Assembly: GCA_027493885.1 (NCBI GenBank)
Contig: JAOSJZ010000001.1
Span: 2,908,622 to 2,972,621 of the forward strand
DNA from: Gaiella sp.
GTDB lineage: Bacteria; Actinomycetota; Thermoleophilia; Gaiellales; Gaiellaceae
Reading direction: 5' to 3'
DNA length: 64,000 nt
Shown here: one piece after another, positions 39,687-48,946 of the stretch
Layout of the letters: each line of letters begins with the position of its first letter
Position numbering within the stretch: the stretch's first letter is position 1
Made by a program: the position numbers and the translations under genes
Notes under the pieces: generated by a model
What the model was told of the DNA's origin: nothing
The model's input: only the letters and a program-made list of their open reading frames with translations
Databases searched by the model: none

Positions 39687-39702
39687 ACTGCTAGCAGCAT
39701 AG
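39674..39702 (-). promoter_or_regulatory. perfect palindrome spanning the RHH-ino1 start codon
   Basis: Ten-bp arms TGCTAGCAGT and ACTGCTAGCA around the TTG start codon itself (39684-39686). A -10 TATGCT (39701-39696, minus) touches its upstream edge. A repressor here would block both transcription and translation. The encoded RHH domains are the obvious candidate. Confidence 0.65.
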
Positions 39703-40060
39703 CACCGACCATTGAGTGACGACCCGACGTCGGTCGTCTTCGAGCGGCCTACGCCCGACCGCGTCCGGCGCTCGACGCCCGCCTCCTCGGCAGCAGCGCA
39801 TCGGCCGTGCCCCTGGCCCCGGCGGCCGCGGGAGGAAGCCCGCCGTCAGCACCGAGACGGTCACGGCTCCCCACCGAGCCGTGTCACGTCTCATCCTGAT
39901 GGCCTCCTCCACCGCGGGCGCCCGCTGTCCCCCCGGTTCGATTTGTGCGGAAGGGCACAATTCTGCCACGCCGGCCTCGCCGCGACAAGAGCAGGCGCAC
40001 ATCGTTCGGCGGGGCGCCACGGCCGGCCCCGCCGTCCAGATCGCGGGCGACCGGCCGGCG
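39703..40060. other. intergenic, no gene supported
   Basis: 358 nt between the ino1 promoter and the phosphatidyltransferase gene. Open frames on both strands are arginine/proline-rich with no family features or ribosome site. Local GC is slightly lower near 39940-39970. Confidence 0.5.
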
Positions 40061-40879
40061 TCAGGCGTTCGCTTCTGCGAGCTCGCGCAGCTGGCGCCGG
40101 ACGAAGAGCATCCGCTGCACGACGGTCAGCCAGGCCATGACCGCGAGGAGGTAGATCGGCCACTCGAGCCAGCCCCACGGCGCAACGCCGAGCGCGACCG
40201 AGACGATCACGACGCGCTCGAGGCGTGAGCCGAAGCCGACGTCGCCGCGGAGCCCGAGCATCTCCGCCTTCGCCCGCGTGTAGCTGACGAGCAGCGATCC
40301 GATCACGGCGAGGAAGGCGGCGACGAGGGCCACCTCGTTCGAGTCGCGCATGAACGCGAGACCGATCGCCGTCAGCATCGCCGCCTCGCCGAGGCGGTCG
40401 AAGGTCGAGTCGAGAAAGGCCCCGAAGACCGTTCCCTTCCCCGCGGCCCGCGCGAGCGCGCCGTCGAGGATGTCCGCGACCGAGCCCGCGACGAAGAGCA
40501 GCCCGCCGAGCCAGAAGAAGAGGTACTCGTTCCGCGCCTCGAAGCCGACGAGCACGGCGCCGGCCACGCAGAGTGCGAGGCCCGCGATCGAGAGCATGTC
40601 CGGTGTCAGCTTCGTCCGCGCGACCCCCTGCATGGAGCGGCGGAGGATCTCGCGCGCGGCGGCCGTGTACTCCTGCTTGACCCGGTCGAGCTGGCTTCCG
40701 CCGGCCCCTCGCCGGCGCGGGCTCCCGGCCGGCGGAGCCGGCCTCCGCGGGCGCCTGGCGTCGCTCGCGGCCCCCGGCTCTTCGGGCCCGTATTCGAATA
40801 CTGTGCCCTCCGGCCGGCCCCCACCGCGAGCAACGCCCGAGGAACCAGCGGGAGTCTGTGGCTCCTCGGGATGGCTCAC
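40061..40879 (-). CDS. CDP-alcohol phosphatidyltransferase
   Basis: 272 residues. The family signature D-G-x2-A-R-x8-G-x3-D-x3-D is complete (DILDGALARAAGKG, then TVFGAFLDSTFD), with six membrane segments. A disordered Pro/Gly/Arg-rich N-terminus of about 80 residues precedes it. Given ino1 nearby, a phosphatidylinositol or phosphatidylinositol-phosphate synthase is likely; archaetidyl- or PG-phosphate synthesis cannot be excluded. GTG at 40879 overlaps the PAP2 stop as GTGA. Confidence 0.92.
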   Translation of the reverse strand: MSHPEEPQTPAGSSGVARGGGRPEGTVFEYGPEEPGAASDARRPRRPAPPAGSPRRRGAGGSQLDRVKQEYTAAAREILRRSMQGVARTKLTPDMLSIAGLALCVAGAVLVGFEARNEYLFFWLGGLLFVAGSVADILDGALARAAGKGTVFGAFLDSTFDRLGEAAMLTAIGLAFMRDSNEVALVAAFLAVIGSLLVSYTRAKAEMLGLRGDVGFGSRLERVVIVSVALGVAPWGWLEWPIYLLAVMAWLTVVQRMLFVRRQLRELAEANA

Positions 40880-41616
40880 GCGACGCCCGCGAGAACGCGA
40901 GGGAGCCGCCGGCGGAAGAGCAGCAGTGCGGTGAGGAACGCGACGCCGAAACCCGCCACGCAGTCGAGCCAGTAGTGGTTCCCGGTGCCCATCACGGCGA
41001 AGGAGACCCAGAGCGGCCACGCGAGCCACAGGGCGCGCGCGAGCCGGGAGCGGCAGACCGACGCCATCACGATGCCGACGATCAGCGCGTCCATCGCGTG
41101 GAGGCTCGGCATCGCGGCGTAGGGGTTCGCGGCGAAGGCGATCAGCCCGCTGTCGTGATTCACCGACGCGTACTCCGCGAGCGTGTCGGTGAATCCCCAC
41201 TCGGGGAACATGCGCGGCGGCGCGGTCGGCATGAGGACATAGCCGACGAGACCGAGCAGGTTCGCGCCGATGAGCCAGTTGCGGAAATCGGCGAAGCGGT
41301 CGTGGTGGCGGAAGTAGATCCACAGGAGCGACAGCCCGACGACCGCGAACTGGGACAGCCAGTAGGTGTACGACGTGGCCAGGATGAGCATCTCGGAGCT
41401 CTGCACGAACCCCTGCACTGCGGGCTCGATCAGCGCGTTGATCCGGTTCTCCGCCTCGATCACGAGCGTGCCGTTCCAGAACGCCTGAGGCATGTCGCGG
41501 TCCGCAGCGCCGCGCGCCACCTGATAGGCGCCGTAGAAGCCGAACCACACCGCGACCTGGATGGCGAGATGGGCCCATCCACGCGGCAGCCAGCGTGCCT
41601 CCGCGTAGCTCGTCAC
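40876..41616 (-). CDS. PAP2-family membrane phosphatase / inositol-phosphoceramide-synthase-like
   Basis: 246 residues with six membrane helices. Motifs: PTAPPRM, PYAAMPSLHAMDAL with the first catalytic histidine, and GTGNHYWLDCVAG with the second histidine and aspartate. The arrangement resembles AUR1-type lipid phosphate transferases as well as PAP2 phosphatases. Coupled to the phosphatidyltransferase, so it probably acts on a phospholipid headgroup. GTG start at 41616. Confidence 0.88.
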   Translation of the reverse strand: MTSYAEARWLPRGWAHLAIQVAVWFGFYGAYQVARGAADRDMPQAFWNGTLVIEAENRINALIEPAVQGFVQSSEMLILATSYTYWLSQFAVVGLSLLWIYFRHHDRFADFRNWLIGANLLGLVGYVLMPTAPPRMFPEWGFTDTLAEYASVNHDSGLIAFAANPYAAMPSLHAMDALIVGIVMASVCRSRLARALWLAWPLWVSFAVMGTGNHYWLDCVAGFGVAFLTALLLFRRRLPRVLAGVA

Positions 41617-41699
41617 ACCACCGCCGAGTCTACCCGGCCGGGCTGCTGGCTCCGGTGCACCCCGTCTGGCAGGATGCTCCGATCGAGGCAGGAGGCGAT

Positions 41700-42059
41700 A
41701 TGGACGGCTTCACGATCAGGCACGACGACGAGCTCGAGCGCGAGTACGGCAAGTGGGTGCTGGTACGCCGCTCTCTCGGCATCGGTGCATTCGGCGTCAA
41801 CGCGGTCGAGTTGCCGCCCGGCGAGTCGATCCCCGAGCACGACGAGACGGAGCGCGACCACGAGGAGCTGTTCCTCGTGCTCGACGGCAGCGCGACGATG
41901 GTGGTCGACGGTGTCGAGCATCCTCTGCGCAAGGGCTCGTACGCACGGCTGGATCCGAGCCCGAAGCGGACGGTGCGCAACGACGGCGACGTCGTCGCCC
42001 GCGTCCTGATCGTCTCGGCGCCCGTCGGAAGCGGCTACGAGCCGCTCGAGTGGGCGTAG
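41700..42059 (+). CDS. cupin domain protein
   Basis: 119 residues, a single cupin barrel. Metal-site histidine and glutamates in PEHDETERDHEELFLVLDG and the second motif PLRKGSYARLDPSPKRTVRN. Catalytic or sensory role unknown. GCAGGAGGCGAT ribosome site before the ATG at 41700. Confidence 0.88.
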   Translation: MDGFTIRHDDELEREYGKWVLVRRSLGIGAFGVNAVELPPGESIPEHDETERDHEELFLVLDGSATMVVDGVEHPLRKGSYARLDPSPKRTVRNDGDVVARVLIVSAPVGSGYEPLEWA

Positions 42060-42065
42060 CGCTCG

Positions 42066-43061
42066 TCAGCGCATCGCGTTCGCTGCGCCGACCGTCTCGA
42101 CGTACTGCGCCCGCTCGTACGCGCGGGGGTTGCCGCATGCGATCTGGCTCAGGCGCCCGCGCGCCACGGCGAGGCTCGTCTCGTGCTCGTCGAGCCAGGC
42201 GGCGAGGCCGGTTCGGATGTCGCCCAGACGGCCGATCCCCTCGCGGAGGAGGGCGGAGGCCGTCATGACGACGTCGGCGCCGACGAGGATCGCCTTGACC
42301 GCGTCCTCCGTCGTGTGGATGCCACCGGTTGCGGCGAGACTGACGTCGACGCGTCCGCGCAGGATCGCGAGCCAGCGGAGCGCGACACGGAGCTCCTCGG
42401 GGCGCGACAGCTCGAAGCCGGGCGCGACCTCGATCGCGCCGATGTCGACGTCGGGCTGGACGAACCGGTTGAAGAGCACGAGGCCGTCCACGCGCGCATC
42501 CGTGAGACGGTGGGCGACGTTCGCGAACGCCGTGTAGTACGGCGACAGCTTCACCGCGAGCGGGACCCTCACCTCGCGGCGGACCGCCAGCACGAGGCGC
42601 AACATCCGCTCCTCGATGCTCGCGCCGGATGCGTAGGGGTCCGTCTCGACCGCGTAGACGTTGAGCTCGATTGCGTCCGCGCCCGCCTCCTGGAGCAACT
42701 CGGCGGTGCGCGTCCAGCCACCGGGAGTCACGCCGTTGAGGCTCGCGACGACCGGGATCTCGAGCTCTCGCCTCGCGTCGCGGACGAGGTCGAGGTACGC
42801 GTCGAGGTGGTCGCGGTCGACGGTGGCCATGTACGAGGCCGCCTCGCCGGCATGCTCGTCGGCGTGCCAGAGCGCGTCGGACGGCGGCCCGTCGCCATTC
42901 GCGACCTCCTCCTCGAACAGCGACGGCAGCACGACCGCCCCGACGCCCTGCTCCGCGAGCGCGCGCAGCGACTCGAGCTTGCCCGTGAGCGGCGAGGACG
43001 ACGCGACGAGGGGGCATTCGAGCGTGAGCCCGAGATACGTGGTCGTGAGGTCGGCGGGCAT
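42066..43061 (-). CDS. dihydroorotate dehydrogenase-like flavoprotein
   Basis: 331 residues, TIM barrel of the PyrD/PreA family. YLGLTLECPLVASSSPLTG, IPVVASLNGVTPGGW, IELNVYAVETDP, VKLSPYYTAFANVA (catalytic-site strand) and the FMN end SLAATGGIHTTEDAVKAIL. Belongs to the group usually annotated DHOD-like, not a classical PyrD, because the active-site Cys/Ser loop differs. GGAGGAGC before the ATG at 43061. No pyrimidine genes nearby. Confidence 0.88.
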   Translation of the reverse strand: MPADLTTTYLGLTLECPLVASSSPLTGKLESLRALAEQGVGAVVLPSLFEEEVANGDGPPSDALWHADEHAGEAASYMATVDRDHLDAYLDLVRDARRELEIPVVASLNGVTPGGWTRTAELLQEAGADAIELNVYAVETDPYASGASIEERMLRLVLAVRREVRVPLAVKLSPYYTAFANVAHRLTDARVDGLVLFNRFVQPDVDIGAIEVAPGFELSRPEELRVALRWLAILRGRVDVSLAATGGIHTTEDAVKAILVGADVVMTASALLREGIGRLGDIRTGLAAWLDEHETSLAVARGRLSQIACGNPRAYERAQYVETVGAANAMR

Positions 43062-43144
43062 CGCTCCTCCTTCGTCTCGGTGGAGGAAGGGTGGCGCTCC
43101 CAGCGTAGCGAGCCATCGGGGGACGCGCCGATCGGCGCTGCGGC

Positions 43145-44146
43145 TTATCCGCCGATGTAGGACATCTCGATCCGCGGGCGCGTGGGCGTCTGCTCGGTGC
43201 GGACCTCGGAGTAGCGGTCGGCGCGGCGCGCCCAGACGCCGGCGACGGCCCCGCGCAGGTCGTCGTCCGAGGCGCCGGAGCGCAGCAGCGCCCGCAGGTC
43301 GGTGCCGCGCACGGCGAACAGGCAGCTGTAGAGCTTGCCCTCGGCCGAGATGCGCGCCCGGGTGCAGTCGCCGCAGAACGGCTGCGTGACGGAGGCGATG
43401 ACGCCGATCTCGCCCGCGCCGTCGCGGTAGCGGTAGCGCTGCGCGACCTCGCCGCGGTATGACGCCTCGACCGGCTCCAGCGGGAACACGGCGTCGATCC
43501 GCTCGACGATCTCGGCCGCCGGCACGACGTCGTCGAGCCGCCACCCGTTCGTCGTGCCGACGTCCATGAACTCGATGAAGCGCAGCGTATGGCCCGAGCC
43601 GCGAAAATGCCGCGCCATCTCGACGATGCCCTCGTCGTTCGCCCCGCGCTTGACGACGGCATTTACTTTCACCGGGAGGCCGGCCTCCGCGGCGGCATCG
43701 ATGCCCTCGAGCACCCGGGAGACCGGGAACTCGACGTCGTTCATGGATCGGAAGATCGCGTCGTCGAGCGAGTCGAGGCTGACGTTGACGCGCGCGAGGC
43801 CGGCCTCGCGGAGCGCCCGCGCCTTCTTCGCGAGGAGCGACGCATTCGTCGTCAGCGTGAGGTCGAGGCCGTCGATCGTCGCGAGTCGCTCGACGAGCCG
43901 CTCGAGCTCGCGGCGCAGGAGCGGCTCCCCGCCGGTGAGGCGGATCTTCTCCACGCCGAGCGCGACGAAGGCTCGCGCGACTCGCTCGAGCTCCTCGAAG
44001 GAGAGGAGCTCCTTGCGGTCCATGAAGCGGTAGCCCTGCCCGAAGACCGTCTTCGGCATGCAGTAGGCGCAGCGGAAGTTGCAGCGGTCGGTGACCGAGA
44101 TGCGCAGGTCGCGGACCGGGCGGCCGAACGTGTCGACGGGGTGCAT
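43145..44146 (-). CDS. moaA: GTP 3',8-cyclase (molybdenum cofactor synthesis)
   Basis: 333 residues. Radical SAM cysteines [12 protein letters not shown] motif ([12 protein letters not shown]), the second cluster [18 protein letters not shown], and the required C-terminal GG (SYIGG). Makes cyclic pyranopterin precursor from GTP. ATG at 44146 is 6 nt after TACCGT (44158-44153, minus), so leaderless. No other moa genes in the window. Confidence 0.97.
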   Translation of the reverse strand: MHPVDTFGRPVRDLRISVTDRCNFRCAYCMPKTVFGQGYRFMDRKELLSFEELERVARAFVALGVEKIRLTGGEPLLRRELERLVERLATIDGLDLTLTTNASLLAKKARALREAGLARVNVSLDSLDDAIFRSMNDVEFPVSRVLEGIDAAAEAGLPVKVNAVVKRGANDEGIVEMARHFRGSGHTLRFIEFMDVGTTNGWRLDDVVPAAEIVERIDAVFPLEPVEASYRGEVAQRYRYRDGAGEIGVIASVTQPFCGDCTRARISAEGKLYSCLFAVRGTDLRALLRSGASDDDLRGAVAGVWARRADRYSEVRTEQTPTRPRIEMSYIGG

Positions 44147-44184
44147 GCCCGAACGGTACTCGTCCCGGCCTTGCACACGCTCCG

Positions 44185-44487
44185 TTGGAGGCGCCCGACC
44201 TGATGACGCTCGAAGTACTGTCGGCACTCACCGGCTTGGCGCGCGACGGGCGCCTTCAACAACCGGACTGCGCCGCGATGATCGCCGCCTATCTCGATCT
44301 TCCCGTCACGAGCCATGTCACGCACCCGTACGCTCGCCGGATCGCAGCGCTGGCGAACCGGCACTCGGTGTACGACGCCGCGTCCGTCGCCCTCGCCGAA
44401 GGGCTCGGGACGCCACTGCTCACCACCGACGTGCGACTCGCGCGAGCGGTCGCCACCGTTCCGGTGGTGCTCCCCGAGCTGTCGTAG
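44185..44487 (+). pseudogene. VapC-like PIN toxin lacking its N-terminus
   Basis: About 100 residues matching the C-terminal three quarters of a PIN domain: [45 protein letters not shown]. The first strand with the first catalytic aspartate is missing and no antitoxin is present. The 5' end abuts the moaA promoter, so it was probably cut by a deletion. Confidence 0.7.
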
Positions 44488-44511
44488 CGAGCCCCGCGTC
44501 GAGGAACCGGT

Positions 44512-44537
44512 GGCGGGCCGGCCGCCGCCGGCCCGCC
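44512..44537 (+). terminator. hairpin after the PIN fragment
   Basis: Perfect 11-bp stem GGCGGGCCGGC / GCCGGCCCGCC with a 4-nt loop, 24 nt past the stop. Confidence 0.55.
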
Positions 44538-44539
44538 GA

Positions 44540-44971
44540 TTGCGTCGATTCCGAGACGAACGACGTCGTGCGCGTCTTCGGCACCTCGTCCTGGCCGACC
44601 GACATCGCCGGACAGACCCCCCGGACGAACCGGGTCGTCGCCCGGATCCCCGCCAAGGCACAGGTGGTCGCCGCGGGAGAGGGCGACGTGTGGATCGGGG
44701 AGGCGGCGGGGATTGCGGAGATCGACACGGCACGGAACGTCGTCTCGCGCCGGGTCGCGATGTCCGAGGAGGGCATAGTGGGCTTGCCGTCGGTGCCGGA
44801 GCCGTCTGGGCCGCCTACCCGTTCGGCGGGAGCCTCTGGCGGATTCCCCTCGAGCGCCCCGCCGGCAAGCGGCGGATCCCTCTCGCGAGGTGGGTGAACG
44901 GCGTCGCGTTCGGCGCCGGAGCCGTGTGGGCGACGCGATCGCCCGCTCCGACGGGACGCGCGCCTCGATGA
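44540..44971 (+). pseudogene. decayed beta-propeller (YncE/SMP-30-like) gene
   Basis: Two frames carry propeller-like blades: NRVVARIPAKAQVVAAGEGD, VWIGEAAGIAEIDTARN in one, then from about 44785 LAVGAGAVWAAYPFGGSLWR and WVNGVAFGAGAVWATR in another. No start codon, no full set of repeats and a frame change near 44780. Likely a remnant of an extracellular sensor or lipoprotein. Confidence 0.55.
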
Positions 44972-45065
44972 CGCGCGAGCTCTTCCGCGCCCGCGTCGTC
45001 GTCGCTCGCTCTGCGCTCCTCCGTCGGCCCGGCTGACGGTCGCTGCGGCCGGATAGCGTGCCGCG

Positions 45066-45947
45066 ATGCGTCGTGCCCCGACCCCGATCCTCGCACTCGT
45101 CGCCGTCACGGCGATCTGGGGCTACACGTTCGTCCCCGTGCAGAAGGCCGTCGGCGCCTATCCGCTGTTCGCCTTTCTCGCCGTGCGCTTCGCAATCTCG
45201 ACCGTCGCGCTCGCACCGTTCGCGTTGAGGCCGCTCCGCGACCTGCCACGTGGCGGGTGGGTCGGGGGAACCGTCGCCGGTGCCTTTCTGGCACTCGCCT
45301 ACGGGCTCCAGACGGCGGGCCTCGAGCTGACGACCGTGACGAGCACCGGTTTCATCACGGGGCTCTACGTCGTGTTCACGCCCTTCCTCGCCCTCGCCGC
45401 CCATCGGACTCCCGTTCCGGCCGCGGTCTGGGTCGGCGTCGTCTTCGCGCTGGCGGGCCTGCTGCTCCTGAGCGGGGCCCCCGGCGGCTCGTGGGCCGGG
45501 AACCTGCTCGTCCTGGGGAACGCCGTCGCTCAGTCGTTCCAGATCGTCGCGATGGAGCGGTTCGCCCCGCGCTACGACGCGCGCGCGTTGACGATCCTGC
45601 AGATGGCGGTCGCGTGTGCCGGGTTCGCGGTCGTCGCCGTCGTAGCCGGGCAGGTCGAGGCGCCGCCCGATGCTGCGACGTGGTACGCACTCGTGGTCAC
45701 GGGCGTCTTCGCGGGTGCGCTCGGGTACCTCGTCGTGACGTGGGTGCAGTCGCGGACGACGGCGGCACGCGCGGCGCTCGTCTTCACGCTCGAGGCGCCG
45801 TTCGCCGCCCTGTTCGGCGTGCTTCTCCTCTCCGAGCAGCTCGGTTGGGTGGGGTGGGCGGGATGCGCGGTGATGCTCGCCGGGATCGTTCTCGCCGAGC
45901 CGGCGGCCGCCGCGACGCTCCGGCGCCTCGTCGGGAGAGCGGCCTGA
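45066..45947 (+). CDS. EamA/DMT-family transporter
   Basis: 293 residues, ten membrane helices in two EamA repeats (ALVAVTAIWGYTFVPVQKAV; AALVFTLEAPFAALFGVLLL). Moves metabolites across the inner membrane; substrate unknown. ATG at 45066 is 6 nt after TAGCGT (45054-45059). Its stop overlaps the next EamA gene as TGATG, so the two may form a pair. Confidence 0.92.
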   Translation: MRRAPTPILALVAVTAIWGYTFVPVQKAVGAYPLFAFLAVRFAISTVALAPFALRPLRDLPRGGWVGGTVAGAFLALAYGLQTAGLELTTVTSTGFITGLYVVFTPFLALAAHRTPVPAAVWVGVVFALAGLLLLSGAPGGSWAGNLLVLGNAVAQSFQIVAMERFAPRYDARALTILQMAVACAGFAVVAVVAGQVEAPPDAATWYALVVTGVFAGALGYLVVTWVQSRTTAARAALVFTLEAPFAALFGVLLLSEQLGWVGWAGCAVMLAGIVLAEPAAAATLRRLVGRAA

Positions 45948-46803
45948 TGGATGCAGTCGTGCTCGCGTTCGCCTCGGCGGCGCTCTTCGGGGCCATGCCG
46001 GTCGCGGTGCGCTACGCGCTTCCGCACCCGCTGCCCGTGATCGCGGGGACCGTGATCATGCAGGTCGGGACGTTCGCCGTGCTTGCGCTCGCCGCGCTGG
46101 TGCAAGGCGGGATAACGGTCGACGGCGCGCTCCCGTTCTTCCTCGTCGGCGCGATCGCCCCCGGGCTCTCGCAGATCTTCATCATGCTCGGAATCCGCGA
46201 CGCGGGCTCCGCTCGGGCATCCCTCGTCTTCGGCTGCGCGCCGCTCTTCGCGGTCGCGCTCGCGGTGGGCGTCTTCGGCGAGCGTCCCGGCCCGGAGATC
46301 CTCCTCGGCGCGTTGCTCGTCGTCGGCGGCGGGCTCGTCCTGGCGATGGAGGGGGTGACCGGCCCGCGCACGTCCGCACGATCGGCCTCGTGTTCGCCGC
46401 CGTCGGGGCGGCGCTCTTCGCCCTGCGGGACAACGTCGTCCGCCACCTCTCGCTGGACACGGAGATCCCGTCGATGACCGCCGGCGCGATCATGCTCGCG
46501 GCGGGCATCGCCGTGACCGCCTCGTTTGCGCTGGCGCGCCGGGAAAGCGTGAGCGCGAGCCCGCGGGTCGTCGCACATTGGCTCGTGCCCGGCGCGCTCG
46601 TCGGTCTCTCGTATGTGGCGCTGTTCGAGGCCTTCTACCGTGGCACGGTCTCGATCGTGACGCCGATCGTCGCAACCGAGTCGCTGTTCGGCGTCGCCTT
46701 CTCGGCGCTGTTCCTGCGCCGCTCCGAGGGCGTCGGCCGGAGGCTGCTCGCCGGGACGGCACTCGTCGTGTCGGGCGCGGTGCTGATCACGGTGTTCCGC
46801 TGA
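45947..46803 (+). CDS. EamA/DMT-family transporter, second copy (frameshifted)
   Basis: About 285 residues after repair, ten helices. First half ends LVVGGGLVLAMEGVTGP; the second half continues in another frame (RTIGLVFAAVGAALFALRDN to ALVVSGAVLITVFR). One base is missing near 46361-46368 (GGCCCGCG), a likely sequence error. The N-terminus MDAVVLAFASAALFGAMPVA is normal for the family. Confidence 0.8.
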
Positions 46804-47230
46804 CGCCCTATCGCGTCATCGCCTCGACGCGACGCCGAAGACGCGCCTGGACGAGCTCTGCTCCCGGAAGCGCCTCCTGGAGTGCGCCGCGATCGGCAAG
46901 AAGGTCGCGCACTGGATGCGCACGCACTACTTCGAGCCCGTGGGTGAGGCGACGGGCGGTGGGGCGCGGCGCCCTTCGGGGCCGCGTCCCACTCTGGCCT
47001 ACGATCCCAGAGCGTCGTCTACGACGCCGTCAACGCGATCGACCACGACCACGAGCCCTACCTGCTCGACGGAAGCTTCTCCGATGTGACGAAGATCACA
47101 TCTGCCGGGGCGCGGATTCCCGAGCCCAAGTGTCGGTCGTGTATCTCTGCGACGGTTCCAAACATGCGACTCGGCGACGGTCCTGCGAGCCCGACCGGGT
47201 CGGGCAGCGCGTGCTCGGCGGGTGGGCGTG
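46804..47230 (+). pseudogene. decayed region with haloperoxidase-like fragment
   Basis: 427 nt without an intact gene. One frame reads RKRLLECAAIGKKVAHWM; another, from about 47010, VVYDAVNAIDHDHEPYLLDG, which resembles the N-terminus of vanadium-haloperoxidase/PAP2-type enzymes (YDAVNAID). A copy of ATCTCTGCGACGGTTCC near 47144 leads nowhere. Best read as the debris of two or more genes. Confidence 0.4.
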
Positions 47231-48199
47231 CTAGCGGGCCGAGAGATACACGTCGCTCATTCCCTCGGGGCCGGGCGCGCGGCCGAAGAGGAGCTGGCTG
47301 CCGTCCCGGGAGAGCGAGGGCCGTGTTTCGCCGGCGGCGGTGTTGACGCCGGCGCCGAGGTTGACCGGGGCCGACCAGGCGTCTGCGGCCCGCGTGCGTG
47401 ATGCGACCCAGATGTCCTGGCCCTGGGACCCGGTCCGGTTGGAGGAGAAGACGACCTCGAGCCCGTCAGCCCGCACGTTGGGCTGGATGTCGTTGGCGCC
47501 CGGGTCGTTGAGCGCGGCCACCGGCGTGGCGGGGCCGAAGCGGGCGCCATTCTGCCGGGTACTCATGAAGATCTCGCCGGGGACGGCCGGGCTCGCCGAG
47601 CTGCGCGAGAAGTAGAGCTGCTTCTGTCCACGTAGCTTGCCGCTGACGTCGATCCACGACGGCCCCTGCTCGTCGAGTTCGCTGTTGGGACCGGCCGGGG
47701 CGCAGAGGAGGCGTACGGGTTCCGCCCACGAGGCGCCGGCGCGGTGGGTGTAGTAGATGTCGCCCTGCCCACACGCGCCCGGAAGCGGCTCTCTGCTCAC
47801 GAAGAACAGCCCTTGCTTGCCGACCGGCGTGGGGCAGAAGTCGTCGGCGGCGGAGTTGACGGGCTCGCCGAGGTTGGTCGGAGCGCCCCAGGAAGCGCTC
47901 GCGGAGGGCCGGGTCGCGACCCAGATGTCGAGCCCGCCTCTGCCGCCGGGCCGGTTGGAGGCCACGTACAGGCTCAGGCCGTCCGGCGACTGGATCGGGC
48001 AGCCGTCGACCGATGGTGTGTTCAGGTCGGCGTGGTTCCCCGCGATCTCGTCGATCTTCTGCGCGCTCCCGAACGCCGCGAGCGCCGCCCCGGCGGAGGT
48101 GATGCCTACGACGACCATCGCCACCAGCACTCTGCGAATACCCCTCACTCCCACCGAAGAGGTGCGATCGAACAGCCTGCGCCATGACGTGCGAAACAT
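47231..48199 (-). CDS. exported TolB-like PD40 beta-propeller protein
   Basis: 322 residues. A signal anchor (RVLVAMVVVGITSAGAALAA) at about 25-45, then six PD40/WD40-like blades with the recurring pattern SPDGLSLYVASNRPGG, DIWVATR, WGAPTNLGEPVN and DGSQLLFG. Extracytoplasmic; may bind ligand or peptidoglycan-associated partners. No tol or pal genes adjacent. Divergent from the LuxR gene. Confidence 0.85.
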   Translation of the reverse strand: MFRTSWRRLFDRTSSVGVRGIRRVLVAMVVVGITSAGAALAAFGSAQKIDEIAGNHADLNTPSVDGCPIQSPDGLSLYVASNRPGGRGGLDIWVATRPSASASWGAPTNLGEPVNSAADDFCPTPVGKQGLFFVSREPLPGACGQGDIYYTHRAGASWAEPVRLLCAPAGPNSELDEQGPSWIDVSGKLRGQKQLYFSRSSASPAVPGEIFMSTRQNGARFGPATPVAALNDPGANDIQPNVRADGLEVVFSSNRTGSQGQDIWVASRTRAADAWSAPVNLGAGVNTAAGETRPSLSRDGSQLLFGRAPGPEGMSDVYLSAR

Positions 48200-48291
48200 G
48201 GAGAACCCCCCGGGGTCGGTGACGTGCCTCCACGATCCCTGGACCGCCGGCGTTCCTCGCCGCGCTGCAACGGCTCGTCCCCTGCGAGTGG

Positions 48292-48909
48292 GTGGCGTTC
48301 AACCAGCTCGATCGCGTGCGCGAGCGGCACGTCGACTACGTCGAGTATCCGCTGCACGCCTCGGCCGGCGTCGAGGCGCCGATCAGCTACTGGGAGGTGC
48401 GGCGCGACCACCCACTGTGCCACTACCACGAGAGCACCGGCGACTGGCGGGCCTACCGGATGTCGGACTTCGTCACGATGCGCGAGCTCCGGCGGCGAGC
48501 GATCTACGAGGACTGGGTACGGCCGACCGGGCAGTCGCACCTCATCACCGTCGGGCTCGACGCGCCGCTCGAGCACACGAAGGTCTTCCTCTTCAACCGC
48601 CCGGACGGGCCCGACTTCGAGGAGCGAGACTGCCTCGTCCTCGATGTGCTGCGGCCTTACCTCACCATGCGTTATGACACCGCTCGCGCGCGCCGCAAGG
48701 ACGCGGGCACCGGTGGATCCCGCGGGAGCCTGACGCCCCGCGAGGACGAGATCCTGCGGCTCGTCGCCGAGGGCAAGACGAACGGGCAGGTCGCCGAGCA
48801 GCTCTGGATCTCCGCCGGCACGGTGCGGCGTCACCTCGAGAACGTGTACGGGAAGCTCGGCGTGCACACGCGGACGGCGGCCGTCCGCGTCGCCTCGCTC
48901 GACCGCTGA
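48292..48909 (+). CDS. LuxR-family transcriptional regulator, possibly 5'-truncated
   Basis: 205 residues from the GTG at 48292. The C-terminal HTH is complete (LTPREDEILRLVAEGKTNGQ, TVRRHLENVYGKLGVHTRTA). The sensor domain begins abruptly: codons FLAALQRLVPCEW upstream in the same frame clearly belong to it, but no start codon lies between the stop near 48222 and 48292. Either translation starts at an unusual codon or the 5' end was lost beside the TolB-like gene. Confidence 0.75.
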   Translation: MAFNQLDRVRERHVDYVEYPLHASAGVEAPISYWEVRRDHPLCHYHESTGDWRAYRMSDFVTMRELRRRAIYEDWVRPTGQSHLITVGLDAPLEHTKVFLFNRPDGPDFEERDCLVLDVLRPYLTMRYDTARARRKDAGTGGSRGSLTPREDEILRLVAEGKTNGQVAEQLWISAGTVRRHLENVYGKLGVHTRTAAVRVASLDR

Positions 48910-48946
48910 GCCGCGCTCCGGCTGCGAGCGCCGTGTGCTTCCAGAA

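Noticed and set aside
39712..40228. Overlapping open frames between ino1 and the phosphatidyltransferase
   Set aside because: Compositionally biased, no ribosome site, no recognisable domain on either strand.
44315..44971. 218-codon frame as an intact gene
   Set aside because: Only its second half looks like a propeller blade; the first half is a shadow of the PIN remnant.
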